A stretch of 57,998 nt of DNA from assembly GCF_012328925.1 (NCBI RefSeq), contig NZ_JAAXLS010000042.1, positions 1-57,998 of the forward strand, in the 5' to 3' direction. This document shows positions 26,884-35,081 of the stretch, piece by piece. A program made the translations under genes and the position numbers. This DNA is from Amycolatopsis acididurans. Lineage in GTDB: Bacteria > Actinomycetota > Actinomycetes > Mycobacteriales > Pseudonocardiaceae. The first letter of the stretch is position 1. The number at the start of each line of letters is the position of its first letter. The notes beneath the pieces were generated by a model. The model worked only from the letters and a program-made list of their open reading frames with translations. It did not search any database and was not told the DNA's origin.

Positions 26884-27989
26884 CGTGAAGTCTCCCGGTA
26901 GGGTTCCAGGTCCGGCCATTTCACCGTCAGGCCATGGCCGGGGCACGCGGGATCCGTCCGCAGCGCGCCACCGTCGAGGTGCGGCAGTCCGTCGAAGGCC
27001 AGCGACTCGACGCGGAGGTGATCGTGGAAGTATTCGAGGTGCCGCAACCGTTCCGCGGCACGGAAGGCGTGCGCCGACACCGCCGGGGCGCAGTGCGCGG
27101 ACAGGTCGAGCTGATGGGCCGCGGAAAGCCCGGACACCGTGAGCACACCCGTGATGCCGCCGCAGCGCGTCACGTCGGCCTGCAGGCAGTCGACGGCGCC
27201 GATCAGATTCGTGAAGTCGCGAGCCACGAACGCGTACTCCCCCGCCGCGATCTCCAGGCCGGCGGGGCCGTGGTCACGCACCCTGCGCAGTCCCTCCAGA
27301 TCGGCCGAGCTGACCGGCTCCTCGAACCAGGTCACGCCCCACTCGCCGTGAAAACGTTCCGCCCAGTACAGCGCCTCTTTCGGGGTCAGCGCGCCGTTGG
27401 CGTCCACGAAGAGCTCGACGTCCTCGCCCACCGCCGCCCGTGCGACGCCGAGCCGGTGCGGGTCGGCGGCCGGGTCACGGCTGGTCTTGAGCTTCACCCT
27501 GCCGATCCCCTGGCTCGCCCAGTGCGACAACTGCGCGTCGAGGCGCTCGTCCGGATAGTTGGTGAAACCGCCACTGCCGTAGACGGGCACGCGGTCGTGA
27601 CACGCCGGCAGCAGCGTCGTCAGCGCGACGCCGAGCAGCCGCGCCTTCAGATCCCACAACGCGATGTCCACAGCGGACACCGCCATCGCGCCCAGCCCGG
27701 GGCGGCCGGCGTTGCGGATCTCGGCGAACATGCGCCGGGTGAGCGCGGGCGGGGCCATCGCGTCGCCGTCACGCACGGCCGGCTCGAGCTTGTGCTGCGC
27801 GAACGCGGCGGTGGCGGGAGCGCCGTAGGTGTAGCCGAGTCCGGTTTCACCCCCGGCGTGCACCAGGACCAGGATGACCGTGGTGGCCTTCCAGGACAGG
27901 GTGCCGTCCTGCTCCTGCCCGCCGGGTCCGTCGACCGGGATCGTGAAGGCGTGCGCCTCCAGCCGGTCGATGCGTACCCCGTCGGTCAC
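26880..27989 (-). CDS. enolase-superfamily (mandelate racemase-like) enzyme
   Basis: 369 residues. Catalytic KLK in GRVKLKTSRD, metal ligands in VDANGAL, WFEEPV and AAGEYAF, and a downstream ADVTRCGGITG with histidines in SAHCAPAVSAHAF. This fits the mandelate-racemase/sugar-acid dehydratase side of the superfamily. Substrate unknown; by context perhaps a sugar acid or 2-hydroxyacid. GTG start overlaps the poxB stop by 4 bp and its own stop overlaps the next start by 4 bp. Confidence 0.8.
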   Translation of the reverse strand: MTDGVRIDRLEAHAFTIPVDGPGGQEQDGTLSWKATTVILVLVHAGGETGLGYTYGAPATAAFAQHKLEPAVRDGDAMAPPALTRRMFAEIRNAGRPGLGAMAVSAVDIALWDLKARLLGVALTTLLPACHDRVPVYGSGGFTNYPDERLDAQLSHWASQGIGRVKLKTSRDPAADPHRLGVARAAVGEDVELFVDANGALTPKEALYWAERFHGEWGVTWFEEPVSSADLEGLRRVRDHGPAGLEIAAGEYAFVARDFTNLIGAVDCLQADVTRCGGITGVLTVSGLSAAHQLDLSAHCAPAVSAHAFRAAERLRHLEYFHDHLRVESLAFDGLPHLDGGALRTDPACPGHGLTVKWPDLEPYRETSR

Positions 27990-29779
27990 GAGTCTCGGCC
28001 GGGAAGCTGTTCGTAGAACTCGGCCAGCTTCTGCCGGAAGCCCCGCACGGCCATGCCGACCTTGTCCGGGTCCTTGAGCTCGGCCTTGGCGGCCTTCTTG
28101 CCCTGCTGGTACATGATGTGCGGCGGGATCGGCGGGATGTCGGCGTCCACTTTGAACTCCAGTACGACCGGGCCGGTGCCGCCGAGCGCCTCGTCCCAGG
28201 CCTGCCCGATCCGCTCCTGCTGGTCGCAGTAGACGCCCCGCAGCCCGAGCAGTTCGGCATAGCGGGCGTAGGGCACGTCCGGGATGTCCTGCGAACCGGG
28301 GAACTTCGGCTCACCGGCCATGGCACGCTGTTCCCAGGTGACCTGGTTGAGGTCCTGGTTGTTGAACACGCAGAACACCAGCGGCGGTCCGCCGAGCCGG
28401 TCGGCGTAGCGCTTCACGGTGATCATCTCGTTCATCCCGTTCATCTGGAACGCACCGTCCCCGATGAACGCGATCACCGGACGGTCCGGGTAGGCGAATT
28501 TCGCCGCGATCGCATAGGGCGTGCCAGGGCCCATCGTGGCCAGCGTCCCGGACAACGATGCCCGCATGCCCGCACGGAGCTTGAGATAGCGCGCCCACCA
28601 GTTGGTCGCCGATCCCGAGTCCGCGGTCAGGATGCAATCATCGGGCAGCCGGGGCGACAGTTCGTGCGCCACCGTCTGCGGATTGACCAGACCGTTGAAA
28701 TGCTGGCTCGCGCGGTCGTCCAGGATCCTGTTCCAGGTGCGGACGTTCTTCTCGATCTTCTCCCGCCACGAACGGTCCGTCTTCTGCTCCAGCAGCGGAA
28801 GGAGTTCCTTGAGCGTTTCCTTGGAGTCGCCGACCAGGTGCGCGTCCATCGGGTAGCGGATGCCGATCATGCGGCCGTCGATGTCGATCTCCACACCGCG
28901 CACACTGCCCTCGTCGGGCAGCCACTCGCTGTAGGGGAAGCTGGTGCCGATCATGAACAGCGTGTCACAGTTCATGATCATCTCGTCGCTCGCCTTCGAC
29001 CCGAGCAGTCCGACCGGCCCGGTGACGAAGGGCAGCCCGTCCGGCAGCACCTCACGTCCGAGCAGCGCCTTGGCCACCCCCGCGCCGAGTTTCTCGGCCA
29101 CCTCCACGACCTCGTCGGCCGCGTGCGCGGCACCCTGCCCGACCAGGATGGCGACCTTCTTGCCCTCGTTGAGCACGTCCGCCGCCACGCGCAGCTCGTT
29201 CTCGTTGGGCAGCATGCGCGGCCGGCTCCACCCGACGCTGGAGTACACGGCGCCGTGCGTCTTCGGCGGCGCGGGCTGGGCCTTCTCCTCCTGGATGTCC
29301 TCCGGGATGATGACGGTCGCGACGCTGCGCGTGGTCAGCGCGGTCTTGAACGCGCGGTCGATCACGTGCCGCACCTGCGCCGGGTGCATGCACACCTGCA
29401 CGAACTCCGACACGTCGGCGAACAGGTGCTCCAGGGCCACCTCCTGCTGGTAGTGCGTGCCCTGCGAGATCCGCTTCTGCTGCCCCACCACGGCCACCAC
29501 GGGCTGATGGTCCAGCTTCGCGTCGTACAGGCCGTTGAGCAGGTGGATGGCACCGGGCCCGGAGGTCGCCATGCAGCACCCGACCTCGCCGGTGAACTTG
29601 GCGTGGGCGCAGGCCATGAACGCGCCCATCTCCTCGTGCCGGGGCTGGATGAACTCCGGATCACCCTTCGCCCGTTCGAAGGCGCCCAGCATCCCGTTGA
29701 TGCCGTCGCCCGGATAGGCGTACACCCGGTGCACGCCCCAGTGGCGGATCCTGTCCAGTACGTAGTCGGCGACCTTCAT
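27986..29779 (-). CDS. poxB: pyruvate oxidase/dehydrogenase (quinone), ThDP-dependent
   Basis: 597 residues. Catalytic Glu in RHEEMGAFMACAHAKFTG, ThDP/Mg motif GDGAFQMNGMNEMITVKRY...FNNQDLNQVTWEQ, and an FAD-binding middle domain. The close match to PoxB-type enzymes suggests oxidation of pyruvate to acetate and CO2 with electrons to quinone; other decarboxylating oxidases of this family cannot be excluded. GGGAGC lies 6 nt upstream of the ATG. First gene of a four-gene operon; a copy of the 36-nt element lies 63 bp upstream. Confidence 0.85.
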   Translation of the reverse strand: MKVADYVLDRIRHWGVHRVYAYPGDGINGMLGAFERAKGDPEFIQPRHEEMGAFMACAHAKFTGEVGCCMATSGPGAIHLLNGLYDAKLDHQPVVAVVGQQKRISQGTHYQQEVALEHLFADVSEFVQVCMHPAQVRHVIDRAFKTALTTRSVATVIIPEDIQEEKAQPAPPKTHGAVYSSVGWSRPRMLPNENELRVAADVLNEGKKVAILVGQGAAHAADEVVEVAEKLGAGVAKALLGREVLPDGLPFVTGPVGLLGSKASDEMIMNCDTLFMIGTSFPYSEWLPDEGSVRGVEIDIDGRMIGIRYPMDAHLVGDSKETLKELLPLLEQKTDRSWREKIEKNVRTWNRILDDRASQHFNGLVNPQTVAHELSPRLPDDCILTADSGSATNWWARYLKLRAGMRASLSGTLATMGPGTPYAIAAKFAYPDRPVIAFIGDGAFQMNGMNEMITVKRYADRLGGPPLVFCVFNNQDLNQVTWEQRAMAGEPKFPGSQDIPDVPYARYAELLGLRGVYCDQQERIGQAWDEALGGTGPVVLEFKVDADIPPIPPHIMYQQGKKAAKAELKDPDKVGMAVRGFRQKLAEFYEQLPGRDS

Positions 29780-29841
29780 CGGCTGCTCCCGTTCGCGAGC
29801 CTTCGGCGTGTGCTGAGGTGCTACCCGGGGCATTCCGGCGA

Positions 29842-29877
29842 GAAACATCCGCTGTGTGCAAACTTTGCGCTTCGCAT
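29842..29877 (+). promoter_or_regulatory. recurrent 36-nt intergenic element, copy 3
   Basis: GAAACATCCGC, CAAACTTTGC and CGCAT at the fixed spacing; 22 of 36 positions match the copy at 34669. The only gene it can serve is poxB (minus strand), because the other neighbour, cytochrome b, ends here. Contains TGCG-CTT-CGCA. Confidence 0.55.
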
Positions 29878-29888
29878 GATCGGTCTCG

Positions 29889-31388
29889 TCACCGGCGCCG
29901 CGCCTGGTCGGCGCCGCTCGTCTCGAGGTCGCCGGGAAGATGCGGCACGGGGTTGCCGCGGTAGCGGGCGTAGCGCATCGACTCCTCGCCCGGCTCCGGT
30001 TCCAGCGGCTGGTTGAGCTCCACGTAGTAGCCGCCGTCGCGGAGTTCGATGAGGCCGGTGTGCACACCCTGGCGCAGCACGTCGCGGTCGGCGCGCTGCA
30101 GCAGCCGGCAGATCCGGTGGGTGATCAGGTACGCCAGCGGCGGCAGCACGAGCACCCCGATCCGGCCGATCCACACCATGCGCTCGATCGGGATACGCCA
30201 GGCGTAGGCGATCACGTCGTCGACACCGGCCACGATCAGCAGGGCGTAGAAGGTCAGGACCATGACGCCGAAACTCGTGCGCGCCGGCACGTCGCGGGGC
30301 CGCTGGGCGACGTTGTGCATGCCGCGGCTCCTGGTCAGTTTCCGCTCCACGAACGGATACCCGAGCATGCCGCCGAACAGCAGCAGCGGCAGCACGACCG
30401 CGGGCCAGAAAACCGAGGGGATCGTGTAGCTGTGTCCCAGGTCGATGCGCAGTTCGGGCCACAGCCGCATCGCCCCGTCGATCATCTGCAGGTACCAGTC
30501 GGGCTGGGAGTTGATCGACGCCTCCCCCGGCAGGTAGGGCCCGAAGTGGAAGATCGGGTTGATCTGGAGCAGCCCGCCCATCACGACGAGGGTGCCGGTC
30601 GTCATGATCGACAGACTGATGCTCTTGAGCGCGAACGGCGGGAACATGCGGGTACCCACGACGTTGCGCTCGGTGCCGCGCTTGCCCGGGAAATGCGTGT
30701 GCTTCTGGTACCACACACCGGCCAGGTGCACGGCGACCAGCGCGAGCAGAATCCCGGGCAGCAGCAGGATGTGCAGCGTGTAGAGACGGGAGATGATGAT
30801 CTCACCGGGAAACTCGCCGCCGAAAACGAGCCAGTTGGCCCACGTCCCGATCAACGGAACGGACAGCATGATGCCGGACATGATGCGCACGCCGGTGCCC
30901 GAGAGCAGATCGTCGGGAAGCGAGTAACCGCAGAACCCTTCCGCGATCGCGATGAGCAGCATGAAGATGCCGATGACCCAGTTCGCCTCGCGCGGTTTGC
31001 GGAACGCACCGGTGAAGAAGACGCGCAGCAGGTGCACCACTATCGCGGCGACGAACACGTTGGCCGCCCAGTGGTGGATCTGGCGCACCAGCAGCCCGCC
31101 ACGCACCTCGAACGACAGGCGCATCGTGCTCGCGAAGGCTTTGGACATCTCCGAATTGTCCAAAGCGGAATACGGGCCGTGGTAGGTCAACTGGCTCATC
31201 GACGGGTCGAAGAACAATGCCAGATACGTGCCGGTCAGCAACAGCGTGACGAAGCTGTAGAGCGCGAGCTCACCGAAGAGGAACGAAAAATGCTCGGGAA
31301 ACACCTTGTTCAGGCGCGGGCGCAACAGCTTCGCGGCGAGATAGCGCTCGTCGGCCGCCTCCGCCGCGTCGGCGATCTTCTGCTTCAC
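29889..31388 (-). CDS. cytochrome bc-complex cytochrome b (QcrB-like), orphan copy
   Basis: 499 residues, actinobacterial QcrB-type. Eight or so transmembrane helices; heme ligands in RQIHHWAANVFVAAIVVHLLRVFFTGAFRKPRE and LYTLHILLLPGILLALVAVHLAGVWYQKHTHFPGK; quinone-site FFDPSMSQ...SYTIPSVFWPAVVLPLLLFGG. No QcrA (Rieske) or QcrC gene is adjacent, unlike the housekeeping qcrCAB locus. GTG start overlaps the CtaG-like stop by 4 bp. Last gene of the alternative respiratory operon. Confidence 0.88.
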   Translation of the reverse strand: MKQKIADAAEAADERYLAAKLLRPRLNKVFPEHFSFLFGELALYSFVTLLLTGTYLALFFDPSMSQLTYHGPYSALDNSEMSKAFASTMRLSFEVRGGLLVRQIHHWAANVFVAAIVVHLLRVFFTGAFRKPREANWVIGIFMLLIAIAEGFCGYSLPDDLLSGTGVRIMSGIMLSVPLIGTWANWLVFGGEFPGEIIISRLYTLHILLLPGILLALVAVHLAGVWYQKHTHFPGKRGTERNVVGTRMFPPFALKSISLSIMTTGTLVVMGGLLQINPIFHFGPYLPGEASINSQPDWYLQMIDGAMRLWPELRIDLGHSYTIPSVFWPAVVLPLLLFGGMLGYPFVERKLTRSRGMHNVAQRPRDVPARTSFGVMVLTFYALLIVAGVDDVIAYAWRIPIERMVWIGRIGVLVLPPLAYLITHRICRLLQRADRDVLRQGVHTGLIELRDGGYYVELNQPLEPEPGEESMRYARYRGNPVPHLPGDLETSGADQARRR

Positions 31389-31855
31389 GCACCCACCTCC
31401 TGCTGCTGCGCGAGGCGTTCCTCACGGGTGATCCAGCGCCAGGTCACCGCGATGGCGACGAGTCCCAGCGGCAACATGCCGACGATCATCGCCAGCCCGC
31501 CGGTCTCGTCGCCGAGGATGATCAGGACGACGGCCGCGAGGTCCAGTGAGGGGGCCGCGAGGAACAGGTACACCGCGCGCGCCGGCTCCGGCAGGCCGGG
31601 ACCGGGACGCAGCACCGGCAGCCAGAACCACATCGCACCCGCGAGCAACACGGCGTGCAGCGCGGTGTCCACCACCACCGGGAACTCCTGCCGGGCCATC
31701 ACGATCGTGAGCGCGCCGTGGAGCACGAGGAACACCGGCAGCGTGATCAGCGCGGAAGCGGGAACGCGTTGCCACGGCACGAACCGCTGCCCGGCGAGCA
31801 CGAGTACCGGCGCGAGCACCGAAGTCAGCAGGCCCATCATCGCCATGTGCACCAT
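31385..31855 (-). CDS. CtaG-like cytochrome c oxidase assembly membrane protein
   Basis: 156 residues, about four or five transmembrane segments (MMGLLTSVLAPVLVLAGQRF; LITLPVFLVLHGALTIVMA; ALHAVLLAGAMWFWLPVL; LFLAAPSLDLAAVVLIILG; MIVGMLPLGLVAIAVTW). Resembles the C-terminal half of caa3-type CtaG and is shorter than usual. It probably helps copper insertion into the oxidase encoded upstream. ATG at 31855 shares one base with the previous stop (TGATG). Confidence 0.6.
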   Translation of the reverse strand: MVHMAMMGLLTSVLAPVLVLAGQRFVPWQRVPASALITLPVFLVLHGALTIVMARQEFPVVVDTALHAVLLAGAMWFWLPVLRPGPGLPEPARAVYLFLAAPSLDLAAVVLIILGDETGGLAMIVGMLPLGLVAIAVTWRWITREERLAQQQEVGA

Positions 31856-32340
31856 CACGACCGCCTCCTGCCCGGGCGCAGCGCCGAGAAGGCGCGGGCG
31901 GCGAGCGCGCCGGCCGTGACCATGCGGGCGACCCGGTCGGCCGCCGGGTGTTCCTCCTGCGGGACCACCGGCGTGCTGCGCACACCGGTCCTGGCCGGTA
32001 CCACCCCGGCAGGCAGCCGCTCCCGGCGATACGAGAATCCCCCTGCCAGCAAGGGAAAGAGCGCGAGGTAGCTGATCCAGTGGGTGAACAGGAATCCGAG
32101 CGCGAACAGGATCGCGGCGAGCGCGAGAAACCCGGCCGACCGGCTGCCCGCCGCCGTCCGGATCCGACGGCGCGAGCGCGGACGCGAGGCCGCGATGACC
32201 ACGAGCCCCACCACGACCGTGATCAGCACCGCGGCCGCGTAGAGCCCGATGAACTCGAGACTTTCCCCGTAGGCGAACATGATCGAGGCCAGAACCGCGT
32301 TGAACGCGGCCCACCCCAGCACCACCAGGCCCGGCCTCAT
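31855..32340 (-). CDS. small integral membrane protein of the oxidase operon
   Basis: 161 residues with three hydrophobic segments (VLGWAAFNAVLASIMFAYG; FIGLYAAAVLITVVVGLVVIA; GFLALAAILFALGFLFTHWISYLALFPLLAGG) and a basic C-terminal tail. No family recognised. Its position between ctaD and the CtaG-like gene, with a 4-bp overlap with ctaD, suggests an accessory oxidase subunit or assembly factor. Confidence 0.6.
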   Translation of the reverse strand: MRPGLVVLGWAAFNAVLASIMFAYGESLEFIGLYAAAVLITVVVGLVVIAASRPRSRRRIRTAAGSRSAGFLALAAILFALGFLFTHWISYLALFPLLAGGFSYRRERLPAGVVPARTGVRSTPVVPQEEHPAADRVARMVTAGALAARAFSALRPGRRRS

Positions 32341-33952
32341 GCCCGTTCCTCCGCGAGATCGAGCAGCGGCGCGAAGCCGCGCACCTTCGGGATCGGGTGC
32401 TTCTCGTCGAAGTTGAGGACCGGCGGAGGCGAGGACGTGGCCCACTCCAGGGTGAACGCGTCCCACGGGTTGTCGCCCGCGCGGCGCGTGTGCCGCCGCA
32501 GGTACGACACGACCAGGTTGACCGCGAAGGTGACCATGGCCAGGCCGAGCAGCCCGGCCCCGATGGTGGCCAGCAGGTTGGCCGTGCCGAAACCGTCGTT
32601 GGGCAGGTAGGAGGCGACCCGGCGCGGCATCCCGGCCACGCCGAGCCAGAACATCGGCAGGAACGTCAGGTTCGTGCCGGCGACCATGAGCCAGAAGTGC
32701 AGCTGCCCCAGGCCCTTGTCCAGCAGCACGCCGGTGGCTTTGGGGAACCAGAAGTAGAACCCGGCGAACAGCCCGAACAGGCTGCCCGCCACCAGCGTGT
32801 AGTGGAAGTGCGCGACGACGAAGTAGCTGTCCTGCATGTGGTAGTCCAGCACCGGGGTGCCGACCATGATCCCGGTCAGCCCGCCGACGAGGAACTGCGG
32901 GATGAACGCGAGCGCGAACAACATCGGCACGGTGAAGCGCATCCGGGCGCCGACGATCGTGCCGATCATCCCCAGGTACTCCAGCCCGGCGGGCACGAGC
33001 AGGAAGATCGAGGTGAGCGAGTAGTAGTTGTCGCTGACCTGCCCGGTGGTGAACATGTGGTGCCCCACACGCTCATCGACAACGCGGCGAAGGCCAGCAG
33101 CGAGAGCACCGCCGGCTTGTACCCGAAGAACCGGCGGCGCGCGAACGTCGACAGCACCTCGGCCACGGCCCCGACGAACGGGAAGAACATCACGTAGACC
33201 ACGGGATGGCCGTAGAACCAGAACAGATGCTGGTAGCCGATGTTCCAGATGTCGTTGGCGAACACGTCGGGCGCCATGCGCCCGATCGCGAGCATGCCGA
33301 GCGCGGCCAGCAGGGAGGGGAAGGCGGCCAGCACCATGAGGTTCGTGGCCACGGCCGACCAGCTGAACACCGGGATGCGCAGCATCGTCATGCCGGGTGC
33401 GCGCCGCAGCAGCACGGTCCACAGCACCGTGCCCGCGATGAGGATCATGCCGAGGCTCGCGGCGAAGTTCCCGGTGATCCACAGGTCGGTGCCGAAACCC
33501 GGGGAGAACCGGGCGCTGGACAGCGGGGTGTAGGCGGTCCAGCCTTCGGCCGCAGGCCCGCTGGTGAGCAGGAACCCGGACAGCACGGTGATCGCGCCGA
33601 AGAGGTAGAGCCAGAACCCGAGCATCGTCAGCCGCGGCGCCGCGACGGTCGGCGCGCCGACCTGCAGCGGCGCCAGGTACAGCCCGAAGGCCAGCGCGAT
33701 CGGCGTGATGACGAGGTAGATCATGCCCGAGCCGTGCATGGTGAACAGCTCGTTGTAGGTCTCGTTGCTCATCATCCGCTCGCCGGGCTGGGCGAGCTGC
33801 GCGCGCATGAGCAGCGCGAGCGATCCCATCAGGAAGAACAGCACGAGCGCGGTCGCGATGGTCAGCATCGCGATGCGCTTGTGGTCGGTGGTGGTCAGCC
33901 AGGGCCTGCGCTCGGGCTGGAGCCCGGATTCGCGGGTCTCGGTCGCCGTCAT
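32337..33952 (-). pseudogene. ctaD: cytochrome c oxidase subunit I, frameshifted
   Basis: Subunit I of a heme-copper oxidase, about 538 residues if restored. The first frame (33952 to about 33067) carries LFTMHGSGMIYL (heme histidine), WFYGHPVVYVMFFP (CuB histidine and tyrosine) and ends in AALSMSVWG. The rest (HHMFTTGQVSDNYY, VVAHFHYTLVAG with the remaining CuB and heme histidines) is in another frame. The break is at a run of four C on the plus strand (33063-33066), where one base appears to be missing. Without correction the protein loses essential ligands. True mutation and assembly error cannot be separated here. Confidence 0.85.
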
Positions 33953-34596
33953 GCCTGGCCGCCCTGGGCGAGCCAGCGCTGGTACTCCTGCGGTGAGACC
34001 GCGCGGACCCAGAAATGCATCGTCGTGTGGTAGGAGCCGCAGAACTCGGCGCAGCGGCCCAGCCACTGTCCTTCGTGGTCGAACGTGAGCGTCACACTGT
34101 TGTCGTGCGCCGGGAACGCGTCGACCTTGACCCGCAGATCGGGCACCCAGAACGAATGCTGGACGTCGCTGGAGGTGATGTCCAGCCGGACGGGCTGACC
34201 CACGGGAACGACCAGCGTCGGGATCTGCGTGTCGTTCTCCCCGCAGACACCGGTGACGGAGCGGTCGTTCTGCGGATAGTGGAAGCGCCAGCACCACTGG
34301 AAGGCATCGACGTCGACCCGCGTGGCGGCGGGTGCCGCGGCCGCGGGCTTGACCTGGCCCTGCAGGGAGTTGTTCGCCGAAGCCGTGACATAGGCCAGCA
34401 CCCCGGCCACGCCGGCCAGCAGGATCGCATAGGTCAGCTCCACCACGGGGTGGGAGCTGCGCCGGCGGGTGTCGCCCGAACGCTTTCGGCTCAGCATCAG
34501 CGCCAGTGTCACCGCGACCGCCACGACGACGAACACGATCCCGGCGATCAGCCCCTCGAAGCTGATCATCCGGCTGAAGGCGTCCCGGAACTCCAC
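33949..34596 (-). CDS. ctaC: cytochrome c oxidase subunit II (CuA)
   Basis: 215 residues. Two N-terminal transmembrane helices (LIAGIVFVVVAVAVTLALML; VELTYAILLAGVAGVLAYVTA) and a cupredoxin domain with the complete CuA site: QHSFWVPDL (His) and GRCAEFCGSYHTTM (two Cys, His, Met). No heme c domain. GTG start has GGAGG 6 nt upstream. First gene of a five-gene operon in which every junction overlaps by 1 to 4 bp. It lacks the cleavable lipobox seen in many actinobacterial CtaC proteins. Confidence 0.9.
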   Translation of the reverse strand: MEFRDAFSRMISFEGLIAGIVFVVVAVAVTLALMLSRKRSGDTRRRSSHPVVELTYAILLAGVAGVLAYVTASANNSLQGQVKPAAAAPAATRVDVDAFQWCWRFHYPQNDRSVTGVCGENDTQIPTLVVPVGQPVRLDITSSDVQHSFWVPDLRVKVDAFPAHDNSVTLTFDHEGQWLGRCAEFCGSYHTTMHFWVRAVSPQEYQRWLAQGGQA

Positions 34597-34668
34597 CCGG
34601 CCTCCCGGTTTTTCCGCGCGCTGCTGGTCCGCCCGGACCTACCCCCTTCTCCTTCTTCCCAAACCCAC

Positions 34669-34704
34669 GAAACATTTGCCTACTACAAGTTTTGCAGCGC
34701 GCAC
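34669..34704 (+). promoter_or_regulatory. recurrent 36-nt intergenic element, copy 4
   Basis: GAAACATTTGCC, CAAGTTTTGC and CGCAC with the fixed spacing, between the divergent ctaC operon and fdh operon. On the plus strand its TTGCAG (34692-34697) is 17 bp before GATACT (34715-34720), a plausible promoter for the fdh operon. A separate inverted repeat GGTCCG-cc-CGGACC lies at 34626-34639. Confidence 0.55.
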
Positions 34705-34739
34705 CACTGGGCGTGATACTGCTGTGCAAGGAGGAATCG

Positions 34740-35030
34740 ATGCCGACGAAAGCGCAGATCCAGGACCTGGCCGCGCGCGGGATGGACTACCGCGACATCG
34801 GCCGCCGGTTCGGCATATCCGCCGGTTTGGCCTACCTGATCGGCACCGGACTGCCCGCCGACGGCGGGGACACGCCCAGCCCCGAGGAGCGCGAGGCGCG
34901 CGGGCTCGCCCCCGCGAGCCAGGACCTGGCCGATCCCGCGCACGAGAACCCCACGAGCCGCGGCGTGGTGCACGCGTGGATCGGCGAACGAGTCCGTCTC
35001 GACGGGCAAATGCGCGCCGCGGGCGGTTAG
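34740..35030 (+). CDS. small helix-turn-helix protein leading the fdh operon
   Basis: 96 residues. N-terminal KAQIQDLAARGMDYRDIGRRFGISAGLAYLIGTG reads as a helix-turn-helix; the rest is polar and probably disordered. An optimal AAGGAGG lies 6 nt before the ATG. The 51-bp gap to fdhA suggests co-transcription. It may regulate or help assemble the dehydrogenase; not established. Confidence 0.7.
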   Translation: MPTKAQIQDLAARGMDYRDIGRRFGISAGLAYLIGTGLPADGGDTPSPEEREARGLAPASQDLADPAHENPTSRGVVHAWIGERVRLDGQMRAAGG

Positions 35031-35081
35031 CGCGGCCAATCCGGGGTAAGCGAGAGCCGCGGCAGCGAGACGGAGGTGGTC

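Noticed and set aside
34626..34639. Inverted repeat GGTCCG-cc-CGGACC as a second DosR-like box
   Set aside because: Half-sites and spacing do not match the DosR core; only a generic GC-rich palindrome.
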